Shown here piece by piece: positions 42,557 to 50,323 of a DNA stretch of 64,000 nucleotides. Position 1 is the stretch's first letter, and every line of letters starts with the position of its first letter. The notes under the pieces were generated by a model. The model had not been told where the DNA came from, searched no databases, and saw only the letters and a program-made list of their open reading frames with translations. A program made the position numbers and the translations under genes. The DNA comes from JALQTD01 sp965656785 (lineage in GTDB: Bacteria; Bacteroidota; Bacteroidia; Flavobacteriales_D; Sanyastnellaceae): assembly GCA_965656785.1 (NCBI GenBank), contig CBFHLY010000015.1, forward strand, positions 1-64,000. Reading direction: 5' to 3'.

Positions 42557-43417
42557 TCAGGCCAAATCCCGACCCGGCCACCCATCCGGTGCAATCATGC
42601 CGCGACTCAGCTCCATCCGGACCCCGGCGTCGACGGTGGTTTGGGCCACCACCCCACCGCGCAGCAACGGCAACGGCCCCTCCTCCGCGGTCTCGTGCAC
42701 CTGCGTCAGCCAGTCCGCCCGTGGCACCGCCCACAGCCCCGGCACCACGTCCGCCTCCGCCGCATGCGCCCACCACCCCGAAGGCGCTCCCGCTGCAGCC
42801 CCCCTCGGCGGCCTCGGCCGCGCCACCTCCCGCCACGGGTAAAACAGCCACCCCTTCATCATCGCCACCCGCCGATCCACCTGCGGCCAGTCCGCCCGCC
42901 TCAACGCCAACTGCTCCGCGAATTTGGCCCCCTTGCGCTCCAACGAATCCTCCACCCGCAAGCCGCGCCAATCCCCCCAAGCCCCCCGGCTCCCCGGCAC
43001 CCCGAGGTAAAACTTGCACGCCACCTCCACGTGCATCACCTCCCCCGAACCGGCCTCCACGATGAAATCCACCTCGCCCACCGTCCGGCCATCCCGCTCC
43101 ACCACCCCGTTCGCCACCAGCACCCGCCAGTCCGCCGACCGCCCAAAGTACCACCCGATCAAGGCCTCGAACCGCTTCCCCAACAACGGCCCGGCCCCCG
43201 CCAACACCCGCTCCACCGGCCGCGGATCCGCCTCCAACTCCAGCAACTCCCGCCAAAACCGCTCCAGCCACTCCCGGCACTCCGCCGCCGCCACCCACTC
43301 CAGTCCGCCCCCGCGCTCTACGAGGGGACACGACCCGATCGCCCACGCCAACTGCCTCACCCCCGGGTGCTTCAACCGATTCCACGGCTCCGGACCAACG
43401 CATCGCAACGATTCCAT
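42557..43417 (-). CDS. DUF1853-like protein with PD-(D/E)XK-nuclease-like motif
   Basis: A 286-residue protein, very rich in Trp and Arg. The core around residues 82-140 (FEALIGWYF, VANGVVERDGRTVGEVDFIVE, VMHVEVACKFYLG) resembles DUF1853 and has the D(117)-x13-E(131)-x3-K(135) spacing reminiscent of PD-(D/E)XK nucleases, an inference from pattern only. I start at ATG 43417 (MESLRCVGPEPW); the GTG further upstream would overlap the divergent gene. It shares a 30-bp divergent promoter region with the 79-residue gene at 43448. Function unknown. Confidence 0.68.
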   Translation of the reverse strand: MESLRCVGPEPWNRLKHPGVRQLAWAIGSCPLVERGGGLEWVAAAECREWLERFWRELLELEADPRPVERVLAGAGPLLGKRFEALIGWYFGRSADWRVLVANGVVERDGRTVGEVDFIVEAGSGEVMHVEVACKFYLGVPGSRGAWGDWRGLRVEDSLERKGAKFAEQLALRRADWPQVDRRVAMMKGWLFYPWREVARPRPPRGAAAGAPSGWWAHAAEADVVPGLWAVPRADWLTQVHETAEEGPLPLLRGGVVAQTTVDAGVRMELSRGMIAPDGWPGRDLA

Positions 43418-43447
43418 GCGCGCAAGTTCTATCTTCGCGCCTGAAAA

Positions 43448-43687
43448 ATGAGAACGCTCGCCCAGTTTCCCCACCCGATCATGCGGATCACCGTCACCTT
43501 GTGGAACGGCAAGTACGCGCTGCGCTTTGAAGCGGACCGGTACGAGCAGGTGTTCAAGGTGCCGGAGGAAGCGGTGACGGGCGGAGTGGACGAGCTCGAA
43601 AAACGCGCGCGCGCGCTTCAGGAACAGGTCCTGCTGCGGTTCGTCGAGATGCGCAAAGAATGGACAGCAATCGAATCGGAATCATGA
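43448..43687 (+). CDS. Small conserved hypothetical protein
   Basis: A 79-residue soluble protein with PHPIMRITVTLWNGKYALRFE at the N-terminus, EQVFKVPEEAVTGGVDEL in the middle and a helical end. Similar roughly 80-residue proteins with an RIT...WN.KY...E....EQ.FK pattern occur widely in Bacteroidota, but no function is known to me. A -7-like box TATCTTCG (43430-43437) ends 10 nt before the ATG. Its stop overlaps the OmpH-like gene start (ATGA), linking it to envelope functions by position. Confidence 0.72.
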   Translation: MRTLAQFPHPIMRITVTLWNGKYALRFEADRYEQVFKVPEEAVTGGVDELEKRARALQEQVLLRFVEMRKEWTAIESES

Positions 43688-44310
43688 AACAATTGGGATG
43701 GGTGTTGGGCGCTGCGGCGCTGGTTTGGTGCGCGGTGTTGACGTGGGGCGGTGGGACCGCATCGACCCCGGCGCTTGCGCGTGGAGAGCGGGCTTCGGTG
43801 GCCTACGTGCACGGGGATTCGCTGCAGCAAGGGTATGCGCTGATCGCGGATTTGAACCAATTGCTCGTGCAGCAAGTGGAGGCCATTGAGACGCAATTGC
43901 GCACGCAGGCGAAGCCCCTGCAGGACGAAGCGCAGGAGCTCATCGACTACGCCCAAAACGAAAATCCGTCGAACAGCGAACTCAACGTGGCCCGCGAGCG
44001 CATGGCCGAGATCGAGGAATTGTTGAACCGCTACCAAGCCCAAGCCGAACGCGCCGCTTCGAACCGTGAGCAGCAAATGCAAAACATGATCGCGCAGACC
44101 CTTCGGGACGAAATCGCGCAATACGCTGCCGAGGCGGGCATCGACGTGGTGTTGAACTGGGGACTTTCCGGCGAAGGCGTGTTGTACGGCGGTGAAGGCT
44201 TCGACGTGACAGCGCCCCTGCTGGCCTACCTCAACGAACGCCACGAAGCGAATAAAGCGGAGCGCCGCACCGAGCTGGAAGCTGCGCGGGACACGACGAC
44301 CGTGAACTAA
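43684..44310 (+). CDS. OmpH/Skp-family periplasmic chaperone
   Basis: A 208-residue protein with an N-terminal signal or anchor segment (MKQLGWVLGAAALVWCAVL) and a body of long charged helices (residues about 60-150: LLVQQVEAIETQLRTQAKPLQDEAQEL, then MAEIEELLNRYQAQAERAASNREQQMQNMI), the coiled-coil tentacles of Skp/OmpH chaperones that hold unfolded outer-membrane proteins. The core motif VAYVHGDSLQQGYALI matches the conserved start of the family (.aYVn.D.l...Y). I start at ATG 43684 because it overlaps the upstream stop. Its own stop overlaps the next start (TAATG). Confidence 0.85.
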   Translation: MKQLGWVLGAAALVWCAVLTWGGGTASTPALARGERASVAYVHGDSLQQGYALIADLNQLLVQQVEAIETQLRTQAKPLQDEAQELIDYAQNENPSNSELNVARERMAEIEELLNRYQAQAERAASNREQQMQNMIAQTLRDEIAQYAAEAGIDVVLNWGLSGEGVLYGGEGFDVTAPLLAYLNERHEANKAERRTELEAARDTTTVN

Positions 44311-44837
44311 TGGCTGGGACGAACGCAGAGCGCATCAAGGCCACGCACATCGTGGAATACGTCCTGTTTTTGTGGCAGATCGAAGACCTGGTGCGCGCAG
44401 CAGGGTTTGATGAGGGAGCCATGCGAGCCCTCGTGGAGGAGCAGGGGGAGGACGAGGTGCGTTGGTTGTTGACTTATGCCCAAACCATGCAACGCGAGGG
44501 CGTTCGGGAAAAGGGCCACACCGGAGAGGCGAACCAAGCCCTCACGGAACTGGCGATGCTGCACGATTTGCTCTTGTCCACCCTGAAGGACGCGGATTAT
44601 GCGGCAGCGCACGAGGCGGCGCTGCCGTATTTGAAGGAATTGGAGGGGAAAAACGCGCAAGCGGGCGTTCGGGCGATGCACCCGATTGAGTTGGTCTGCG
44701 TGACCTTGTACGGCTGGTTGGTGCTCCGGATGAGCAAGCGCGAGGTATCCGCAGAAACGGAGGCCGCGATGGTGGCGGTGCGGAACTTGGCGAACGCCTT
44801 GGGGGCAGGTCACCGCCGGGTGTACGCGTCGAATTAA
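44310..44837 (+). CDS. DUF4924-like protein
   Basis: A 175-residue, mostly helical soluble protein. The N-terminal pattern NIVEYVLFLWQIEDLVRA-type (here HIVEYVLFLWQIEDLVRAA) and the later HPIELVCVTLYGWLVLRMSKREVSAETEAAM match the DUF4924 family of Bacteroidota, whose function is not known. It is the last gene of the small run 43448-44837, coupled to the OmpH gene by TAATG. Its last 4 bp overlap the convergent gene at 44834. Confidence 0.78.
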   Translation: MAGTNAERIKATHIVEYVLFLWQIEDLVRAAGFDEGAMRALVEEQGEDEVRWLLTYAQTMQREGVREKGHTGEANQALTELAMLHDLLLSTLKDADYAAAHEAALPYLKELEGKNAQAGVRAMHPIELVCVTLYGWLVLRMSKREVSAETEAAMVAVRNLANALGAGHRRVYASN

Positions 44838-45283
44838 GCGGAACGTCGCTGCAGGCGCTCGATTTGGCGTCGGCGATGGGTGGCAATGCGGTTCGCGTGG
44901 GTCTCGGCCCGCAACCGGTCGATGATGGTGGTGGACAGGGCGTGCGTCGGCACGAAGATGGTGCCCTCGGGCCACGCCATGCGCTCGCCGTCGGAAAGCG
45001 ATTCCCAGTCGGCCACCACCAAGCACTGGAATCCCGAATTGAATTCCCGGCATTTCCTTGCAAGTGAGGTCAACTCATAGGTCCACCGTTCGGGCGCCGT
45101 TACGAGGAACCAAGCGGTGGAACGGCTGGCCACGTTGTGCAGGATGCGGCTCGCGGAGCGCTCCAATTCGGACTCCGAAAGCTCGTGCGATTCGGCGAAG
45201 GGCGCGATGCGTTGGAGGTAGGAATCCACGAACCGTTGTTCCTTGCCTGCAATCCAAATCGTGGGAGTGGTGTGCGTTGTCAT
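44834..45283 (-). CDS. Hypothetical protein, possible degenerate receiver-like fold
   Basis: A 149-residue soluble protein that I do not recognise. The predicted order of hydrophobic strands and helices (TIWIAG; EQRFVDSYLQRIAPF; TAWFLVTA; YELTSLARKCREF; FQCLVVADW; TIFVPTHAL; STTIIDRLRAE) is a repeated beta-alpha pattern like a response-regulator receiver, but the acidic pair, phospho-acceptor Asp and conserved Lys are not evident. The C-terminus is Arg/Gln-rich (RIATHRRRQIERLQRRSA), suggesting nucleic-acid or protein contact. It is divergent from the ThiF-like gene across 117 bp, so the two could share regulation. Confidence 0.55.
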   Translation of the reverse strand: MTTHTTPTIWIAGKEQRFVDSYLQRIAPFAESHELSESELERSASRILHNVASRSTAWFLVTAPERWTYELTSLARKCREFNSGFQCLVVADWESLSDGERMAWPEGTIFVPTHALSTTIIDRLRAETHANRIATHRRRQIERLQRRSA

Positions 45284-45400
45284 GGAGCCCTTTACGCACG
45301 CTTCCCCGCGGAGGTTTCATCGGCCGTTCTCCTCGAAGCCCTGTTCAAAACATCCTCACGGGTGCGTTTTGTGAAGGAAAGAAACGGCCAAATTTCGTGC

Positions 45401-46483
45401 ATGAACGAGTTCACAACTCTGTCCTGGCAGCCCGAGATCCTGGAGCCTGCTACTCCTGCGGGCGAAGCACGGTTGCTTGCATTGCGCTCTTCCGGCTCAA
45501 TCCGAGAGGAATGGGACACCCTCGATCACCAGCTGGCTGAATTGGTGGTTACCCGAAATCCGAAAATCAAAGGACAACCCGATGCCATAGCTGGGGCCAT
45601 CAAAGAACTGCTTTCAGAGGGCGGTCGCTCGGCGTACGGTGTTTGGGTTCACTATCCGTGGCGCGGTCACTTGGTCCGCTTGCTGCCAGAATCGGCTTTC
45701 ATTGAAGTGCGCACGAATCGGAACAACAACCGCATCATGCCCATCGAGCGGGACTTGTTGAGTACGAAATCGGTCGGGGTGGTGGGGCTGTCCGTGGGGC
45801 AGAGTTTTGCCATGAGCATCGCGATGGAACGGGGCGCGGGGCGCATCAAGATCGCCGATTTCGACACCCTCGAGCTCTCGAACCTGAATCGAATCCGGAC
45901 GGGGGTGCACCAGCTCGGGCAGCCGAAATGGCTCATCACCGCCCGCGAAATCGCGGAGATCGATCCGTTTTTGCGCGTGGACGTGTTTCCCGACGGCATC
46001 AACGAGGAAAACATGGACGCGTTCTTGGAAGGGTTGGACTTGGTCTGCGATGCGTGCGATGATTTGGCCACGAAGGCTTCGTTGCGCTTGAACGCGCGCG
46101 CCCGGCGGATTCCGGTCATCATGGACACCAGCGACCGCGGCATGCTCGATGTGGAGCGGTACGACCAGCCGGAGAAAATTGCACCGGGCTACCTCCATGG
46201 CCGCATCGACGAAGCGTCCATGGACATGTTCGTGCAGTGCAAGGCTTGGACGACGGAGGCCCTGCACGCGTTTGTGGATTTGGACAACGTCTCCGAACGG
46301 GGCCGCGCAAGCATTCCGTTGTTGGGACAGGAGTTGTTGGCTTGGCCGCAGGTTTACACGGAGGTGGCTTCGGGCGGTGCATTTGCTGCGCAGGCTGCCC
46401 GGCGAATTTTATTGGATCAATTCATGCCGGATGTCCGGCTCTACATCAATTTGGATGAGCAGTTCGCCGAATCCTTCTCTTGA
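45401..46483 (+). CDS. ThiF/E1-like adenylyltransferase (Rv1355c-like N-terminal type)
   Basis: A 360-residue protein. Residues about 120-345 are an E1/ThiF/MoeB-type adenylation domain: nucleotide loop VVGLSVGQS (127-135), IADFDTLELSNLNRIR (151-166) with the Asp and Asn/Arg that contact ATP, Lys176, and CDACDDLATKASLRLN (216-231) holding the second Asp. A conserved activation Cys is not obvious. The N-terminal 110 residues (GVWVHYPWRGHLVRLLP) and overall motif set resemble the Rv1355c-like family, where ThiF is often fused to a nitroreductase domain; here the protein stops after ThiF. I start at MNEFTTLSWQ (45401). The downstream acyltransferase gene overlaps it by 29 bp. The substrate it would adenylate is unknown. 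Confidence 0.83.
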   Translation: MNEFTTLSWQPEILEPATPAGEARLLALRSSGSIREEWDTLDHQLAELVVTRNPKIKGQPDAIAGAIKELLSEGGRSAYGVWVHYPWRGHLVRLLPESAFIEVRTNRNNNRIMPIERDLLSTKSVGVVGLSVGQSFAMSIAMERGAGRIKIADFDTLELSNLNRIRTGVHQLGQPKWLITAREIAEIDPFLRVDVFPDGINEENMDAFLEGLDLVCDACDDLATKASLRLNARARRIPVIMDTSDRGMLDVERYDQPEKIAPGYLHGRIDEASMDMFVQCKAWTTEALHAFVDLDNVSERGRASIPLLGQELLAWPQVYTEVASGGAFAAQAARRILLDQFMPDVRLYINLDEQFAESFS

Positions 46484-47201
46484 ACGCATTCGCCAGGCGG
46501 AGCGCATCAGTGCCGCTCGGGTGGTGGTGTATCCGGCGGACCAATTCGAGGCGCGCTCCCACGAGTTGGTCGACGGCCACCGAGCGGTGCTGGCCGCATA
46601 CGGCATCAAGGAGCTGAAGACGTTCAAGCGCGATTGGATCGGAAATCCCGAAGTCCAAGTCGTGGCCGCGCTTTCGGTGAAAACGGGGAAGGTGCTCGGT
46701 GGAGCGCGGATGTACCGGGCCCACCAGCCCAGCGATTTGCCGCTTTACCAAGCCGTGAGCGACCAAGACCCGGAACTCGGGGCCTTCTTGGAGCCGTTCA
46801 TTCACGAGGGCGTTTTCGAAATCGGCGGGCTTTGGAACAGCTTGGAATTGGCGGGGATGGGGGTGGAGGCGTTGTTTTTAGTTCAAGCGGCAATCGCGGC
46901 CCTGCCCATGTTGAACGCGCGGCATTTGTTTGCATTGACCTCACCGGTAACGCGGCGGATGCAGGGCACCATCGGCTTCCAAATCGAGGAAGCGGTCGGG
47001 AATGGTGGGGTGTTCACGTACCCCACGCCCAAGCTGCGTGCGAACTTGGCGCGCTTCACGTTTCCCGATCACGTGGAATCGGCAGCGCCGGCTGTTCGGG
47101 AGCTGTTGGAACAGCTTTGGCAAGATCCTACGGGATACGTGCATTCGGTCAATGGCCCCAAGGGGGAATTGCAGCTCGCCTTCGAAATGAACGTGGGATG
47201 A
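46455..47201 (+). CDS. GNAT-superfamily acyltransferase, LuxI/FeeM-like
   Basis: A 248-residue soluble protein starting at ATG 46455 inside the end of the ThiF-like gene. The middle resembles the acyl-transfer fold of N-acyl amino acid synthases and acyl-homoserine-lactone synthases: VVAALSVKTGKVLGGARMYRA, then FEIGGLWNSLELAGMGVEALFLVQAAI (position of the E-x-R/l-w helix), LFALTSPVTRRMQGTIGF and a helical end. The assignment to LuxI/FeeM-like is by pattern, not by a firm signature, and a plain GNAT acetyltransferase cannot be excluded. Its stop overlaps the kinase start (ATGA). Position between an adenylating enzyme and a sensor kinase suggests it makes a small signal molecule; that is inference. 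Confidence 0.6.
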   Translation: MSSSPNPSLERIRQAERISAARVVVYPADQFEARSHELVDGHRAVLAAYGIKELKTFKRDWIGNPEVQVVAALSVKTGKVLGGARMYRAHQPSDLPLYQAVSDQDPELGAFLEPFIHEGVFEIGGLWNSLELAGMGVEALFLVQAAIAALPMLNARHLFALTSPVTRRMQGTIGFQIEEAVGNGGVFTYPTPKLRANLARFTFPDHVESAAPAVRELLEQLWQDPTGYVHSVNGPKGELQLAFEMNVG

Positions 47202-49345
47202 ATTCGGTCCGCCTGCATGGATTCCGACTCATCGGTCTCGTTTGGTTGGCGGTCATTGGAATCGCCTTGCCTGCAGGTGCACAGAAGTACATCGGGGAGC
47301 GCATGGAATTGCTGCCCGATTCCTTGGTGCCACGGATGTCCGTCACGGAACAAATCGTGGACCTCCTCGGGTGGCAGCCGATTGGCGTGGCCGTGCCCAA
47401 TTTGGGCAACAGCTCCGAGGTCTATTGGTTGCGCTTGAAGCTCGACGCCGCTACGGAGGCGGGTTCGCTGCTTGAAATCCAAAACGCGACCATTGATGAA
47501 CTGAGTTGTTTCATCGTGTGCGACGGTGAGGTCATTACCGCTTACGGCGACGGCGAATCCCACCGCAGCGGTCAAGATAGCCAACTCGGAACCTACCCGT
47601 CGTTCTCCGTCCCTTTGGCCACCGAGTGCACGGATTTGGAGGTGCTTATCCGCGTTCAAAGCGGGAAACCCTTGCTTTTGCCCGTGCGCATTGCGGGCCA
47701 CAAGGAGGTCATTCGGGATGCGCACCAGCGCGATGTGTTCTTCGCTGCCTACTTCGGCATCATCTTCGTCATGTTGCTGTACAACCTGTTCTTGTACTTC
47801 AGCGTCGGCGACCGGAATTACTTGTGGTATGCGATGTACATCGTGACCGTAGGGGGAGCTCAGTTGGTGCTCAACGGGTACGCGGGGCTGTTGAACGTGG
47901 ACGAATGGCCGTGGTTGGAGCGGCGGCTGGTTCACTTCATGGGGGTGTTCAGTGGGGTGGCGACGATCGTGTTTGCGCGTGATTTTTTGGACTTGCCGAA
48001 GCGCGTGCCGTGGTTGAACACGGTGATGTACGTGTACTTGGGCATTTACGGGTTGGCGTTTTTACTGGCGCTTTTCGGGTGGATGACGTGGAGTTACAAC
48101 CTGATCAATTTTTGCGCGCTGGCCATCTTTTTGCTCATTCCTGGGGCCATCGTGTCCATGCGCCAAGGGTTCCGTCCCGCGCGGTATTTCCTCATTGCGT
48201 GGATGTTTTTCATCGTCGCCGTGTTGGTCTTTGTGCTCAAGGACTCGTCGGTGATTCCGTTTAACCAATGGACGTTCTTTGCGCTGCCGGTGGGAAATGC
48301 CATTGAGGTGGTGTTGTTGAGTTTGGCCTTGGCGAGCCGCATCAACGAGATGAAGCAGGAGGCGACGAAGGCGAAGGAGCAGCAGCTGCGTTTGGCCCAG
48401 CAGAATGAGCGGATGGTGACGAACCAAAACCGGTTGCTCGAAGACCGCGTGCGCGAACGGACGCAGGAACTTCAGCAGGCAAATGGCGAACTGGAGAACA
48501 CGCTCAGCGACCTGAAAACGGCTCAGCAACAGCTGCTGCAGCAGGAAAAGCTGGCGTCCATCGGCCAACTCACGGCGGGCATCGCACACGAGTTGAACAA
48601 TCCGATCAATTTCGTTTCGTCGTCGAGCGCGAGCTTGAAGCGGGATTTCGAGGACGTCGAGGAGGTGCTCCGGCGCGTGATGGCGCTGCAGCCGGATTCC
48701 GAGGGATTGCATGATGAGGTGCGCTCGCTTCGAGAACGCATGGAGGAGTTGGATTTGGAATTTACACAGGAAGAGATTGTCCAATTGCTCAAGGGCATCG
48801 AAGACGGGGCGGGCCGAACCGCCGAAATCGTCAAGGGCTTGCGGATTTTCGGTCGGGTAGACGGAGACGCGTTTGCGCCCGCCCAACTGAACGAATTGCT
48901 CGAGTCAACGTTGGTCATCCTGCGCAGCAGTTTGCGCGACCAGGTGGCCATCGACTTGGAACTTGAGGCGGACCTTCCGTTGGTTCGGTGCCAAGCGGGC
49001 CGGTTGAATCAGGTGTTCATGAACATGATTACGAACGCAGCCCACGCCACCATGGAGCGCAAGGATTTGGCCCCCGAAGACCGGCTGATTTACATCCAGT
49101 CAAAGAAGGTGAATGAAGGGGGCAAAGACCGGGTCGTCATTCGAATAGAAGACAATGGCATCGGCATGACCGAGGACGTTCGAATGCAGATTTTCGACCC
49201 ATTCTTTACGACCAAGGCCGTCGGCGAAGGCACGGGCTTGGGGCTCAGCATCGTCATGGGCATCCTTTCTGACCACCAAGCGGAGGTCGATGTGCAGTCC
49301 ACTCCCGAACGAGGCACTGCGTTCACTTTAACCTTTACGGCATGA
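47198..49345 (+). CDS. 7TMR-DISM sensor histidine kinase
   Basis: A 715-residue membrane kinase: signal peptide (1-28, ending PAGAQ), a periplasmic 7TMR-DISM extracellular domain (about 30-170, a carbohydrate-binding-like fold), seven transmembrane helices (about 181-380), a coiled coil (381-450; EDRVRERTQELQQANGELE), HisKA with phospho-acceptor His464 in GIAHELNNPINF, and a HATPase domain with N-box FMNMITNAAHAT, RIEDNGIGM and GTGLGLSIV. About 70 helical residues between the H-box and the ATPase domain are longer than usual. It overlaps the acyltransferase gene before it and the response regulator after it by ATGA. The ligand is unknown; DISM kinases sense extracytoplasmic small molecules. 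Confidence 0.93.
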   Translation: MNSVRLHGFRLIGLVWLAVIGIALPAGAQKYIGERMELLPDSLVPRMSVTEQIVDLLGWQPIGVAVPNLGNSSEVYWLRLKLDAATEAGSLLEIQNATIDELSCFIVCDGEVITAYGDGESHRSGQDSQLGTYPSFSVPLATECTDLEVLIRVQSGKPLLLPVRIAGHKEVIRDAHQRDVFFAAYFGIIFVMLLYNLFLYFSVGDRNYLWYAMYIVTVGGAQLVLNGYAGLLNVDEWPWLERRLVHFMGVFSGVATIVFARDFLDLPKRVPWLNTVMYVYLGIYGLAFLLALFGWMTWSYNLINFCALAIFLLIPGAIVSMRQGFRPARYFLIAWMFFIVAVLVFVLKDSSVIPFNQWTFFALPVGNAIEVVLLSLALASRINEMKQEATKAKEQQLRLAQQNERMVTNQNRLLEDRVRERTQELQQANGELENTLSDLKTAQQQLLQQEKLASIGQLTAGIAHELNNPINFVSSSSASLKRDFEDVEEVLRRVMALQPDSEGLHDEVRSLRERMEELDLEFTQEEIVQLLKGIEDGAGRTAEIVKGLRIFGRVDGDAFAPAQLNELLESTLVILRSSLRDQVAIDLELEADLPLVRCQAGRLNQVFMNMITNAAHATMERKDLAPEDRLIYIQSKKVNEGGKDRVVIRIEDNGIGMTEDVRMQIFDPFFTTKAVGEGTGLGLSIVMGILSDHQAEVDVQSTPERGTAFTLTFTA

Positions 49346-49863
49346 TCCACGTACTCTACCTTGATGATGAGTCCCACAACCTGACTGCCTTTCGCGCGGC
49401 GTTTCGGCGGGTGTTCAAGGTCCACGTGACCACGGAGCCTACGGAGGCTGTGCAGCTGTTGCGGGAGCACCCCATCGAGGTCGTGATCTCGGACCAAAAA
49501 ATGCCCTCCCTCAGCGGCGTCGAGTTTTTCGAACTCATCATGTCCGACTTCCCCGATCCCATCCGCATGCTCCTGACGGGCCATGCAGACATTGACGCGG
49601 TCATCGACGCCATCAACAAGGGCCAAATCTACAAGTACATCAGCAAACCATGGAACGAGGCCGAGCTGCAGGCGCTGGTTGAAGAGGCGGCGGGCCAATT
49701 CCGGAGGAAGCGAACCGTCCAGCAGGAGGGGGATCGGATGATCCAGCAGATGCGTCAGGCGAAGGAATTGGCTGCTTGGATCGTGGAGGTGACCGCTTCG
49801 GGTGTTGTTGCCGTTCCTGAAATCCATGAAAAGGCAAAAAAAATAGACGAACTGCTTTCTTAA
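49342..49863 (+). CDS. Response regulator, receiver domain plus short helical tail
   Basis: A 173-residue receiver protein: acidic pair D8-D9 in VLYLDDESHN, phospho-acceptor D51 in ISDQKMPSLSG, Thr79 in LLTGHAD and Lys102 in YKYISKPW. The YKYISKPW...EL pattern is typical of RpfG-type receivers. After about residue 120 there is a helical segment rich in Gln and Arg but no DNA-binding, HD-GYP or other output domain, so it probably works through a protein partner or as phospho-relay. It is translationally coupled to the kinase (ATGA), which makes it the cognate partner. Confidence 0.92.
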   Translation: MIHVLYLDDESHNLTAFRAAFRRVFKVHVTTEPTEAVQLLREHPIEVVISDQKMPSLSGVEFFELIMSDFPDPIRMLLTGHADIDAVIDAINKGQIYKYISKPWNEAELQALVEEAAGQFRRKRTVQQEGDRMIQQMRQAKELAAWIVEVTASGVVAVPEIHEKAKKIDELLS

Positions 49864-49912
49864 AGAGACGGTATGTTATGAGTCGCGCTTATCTTTCCCG
49901 CAAACGAGGAAG

Positions 49913-50272
49913 ATGCTCATTTACATAGACTCAGATGCCGTTCGCATGCGCGTTCACCGCAAGCTGTTGGTCCAATCGTTCCCGCGGCTGAGGGTCCGAT
50001 GCTTCGAGCGCTGGGAGTCGGGGATCCTGAGCGGTATTCCTTCTGATCGGGTTGTTTACTTGTTCACATGCTTGGACGGCATGACGGAGTCGACCATGAG
50101 CACGGTCGTTTCTGCGGCACGCGCAGAACACCCCGGATTGCGTTGGTTCGCCTTGTGGGCACAAGACCATGCGGTGCCGGATTGGGTAGAGGGACTGGTA
50201 CCCGAGTCCGTGTTGGGATTGCCCATGGATGTCCATGCCATCAAGCACCATTTGATACATCGTGCAACATAA
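49913..50272 (+). CDS. Small hypothetical protein, possible pseudo-receiver
   Basis: A 119-residue soluble protein. It starts MLIYIDSDAVRMRVHRKLL, reminiscent of a receiver beta1 with its acidic pair, and ends ESVLGLPMDVHAIKHHLIH, like the KP-loop/alpha5 region without the Lys. The central phospho-acceptor position (VVYLFTCLDGM) has no clear Asp in place. I read it as a degenerate receiver with low confidence; no family is recognised. It lies 49 bp after the response regulator, with TATCTTTC (49890-49897) as a possible -7 box, and is followed immediately by a terminator. Confidence 0.55.
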   Translation: MLIYIDSDAVRMRVHRKLLVQSFPRLRVRCFERWESGILSGIPSDRVVYLFTCLDGMTESTMSTVVSAARAEHPGLRWFALWAQDHAVPDWVEGLVPESVLGLPMDVHAIKHHLIHRAT

Positions 50273-50306
50273 AACGCCTGCCCTTCGATCGAAGAGCAGG
50301 CGTTTT
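50271..50306. terminator. Bidirectional rho-independent terminator
   Basis: AAAACGCCTGC (50271-50281) and GCAGGCGTTTT (50296-50306) are perfect 11-bp arms, and the loop itself contains the palindrome CTTCGATCGAAG, so the hairpin can extend further. T's follow on one strand and A's (T's on the other) flank the left arm. It lies between the convergent genes ending at 50272 (+) and 50324 (-), serving both. Confidence 0.9.
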
Positions 50307-50323
50307 CACTTCATGTCGATGCT

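Noticed and set aside
41253..43403. 716-codon open frame antisense or out of frame over the barrel and DUF1853 genes
   Set aside because: Low-complexity Gly/Arg/Val sequence; the competing frames contain real domains with signal peptide and motifs.
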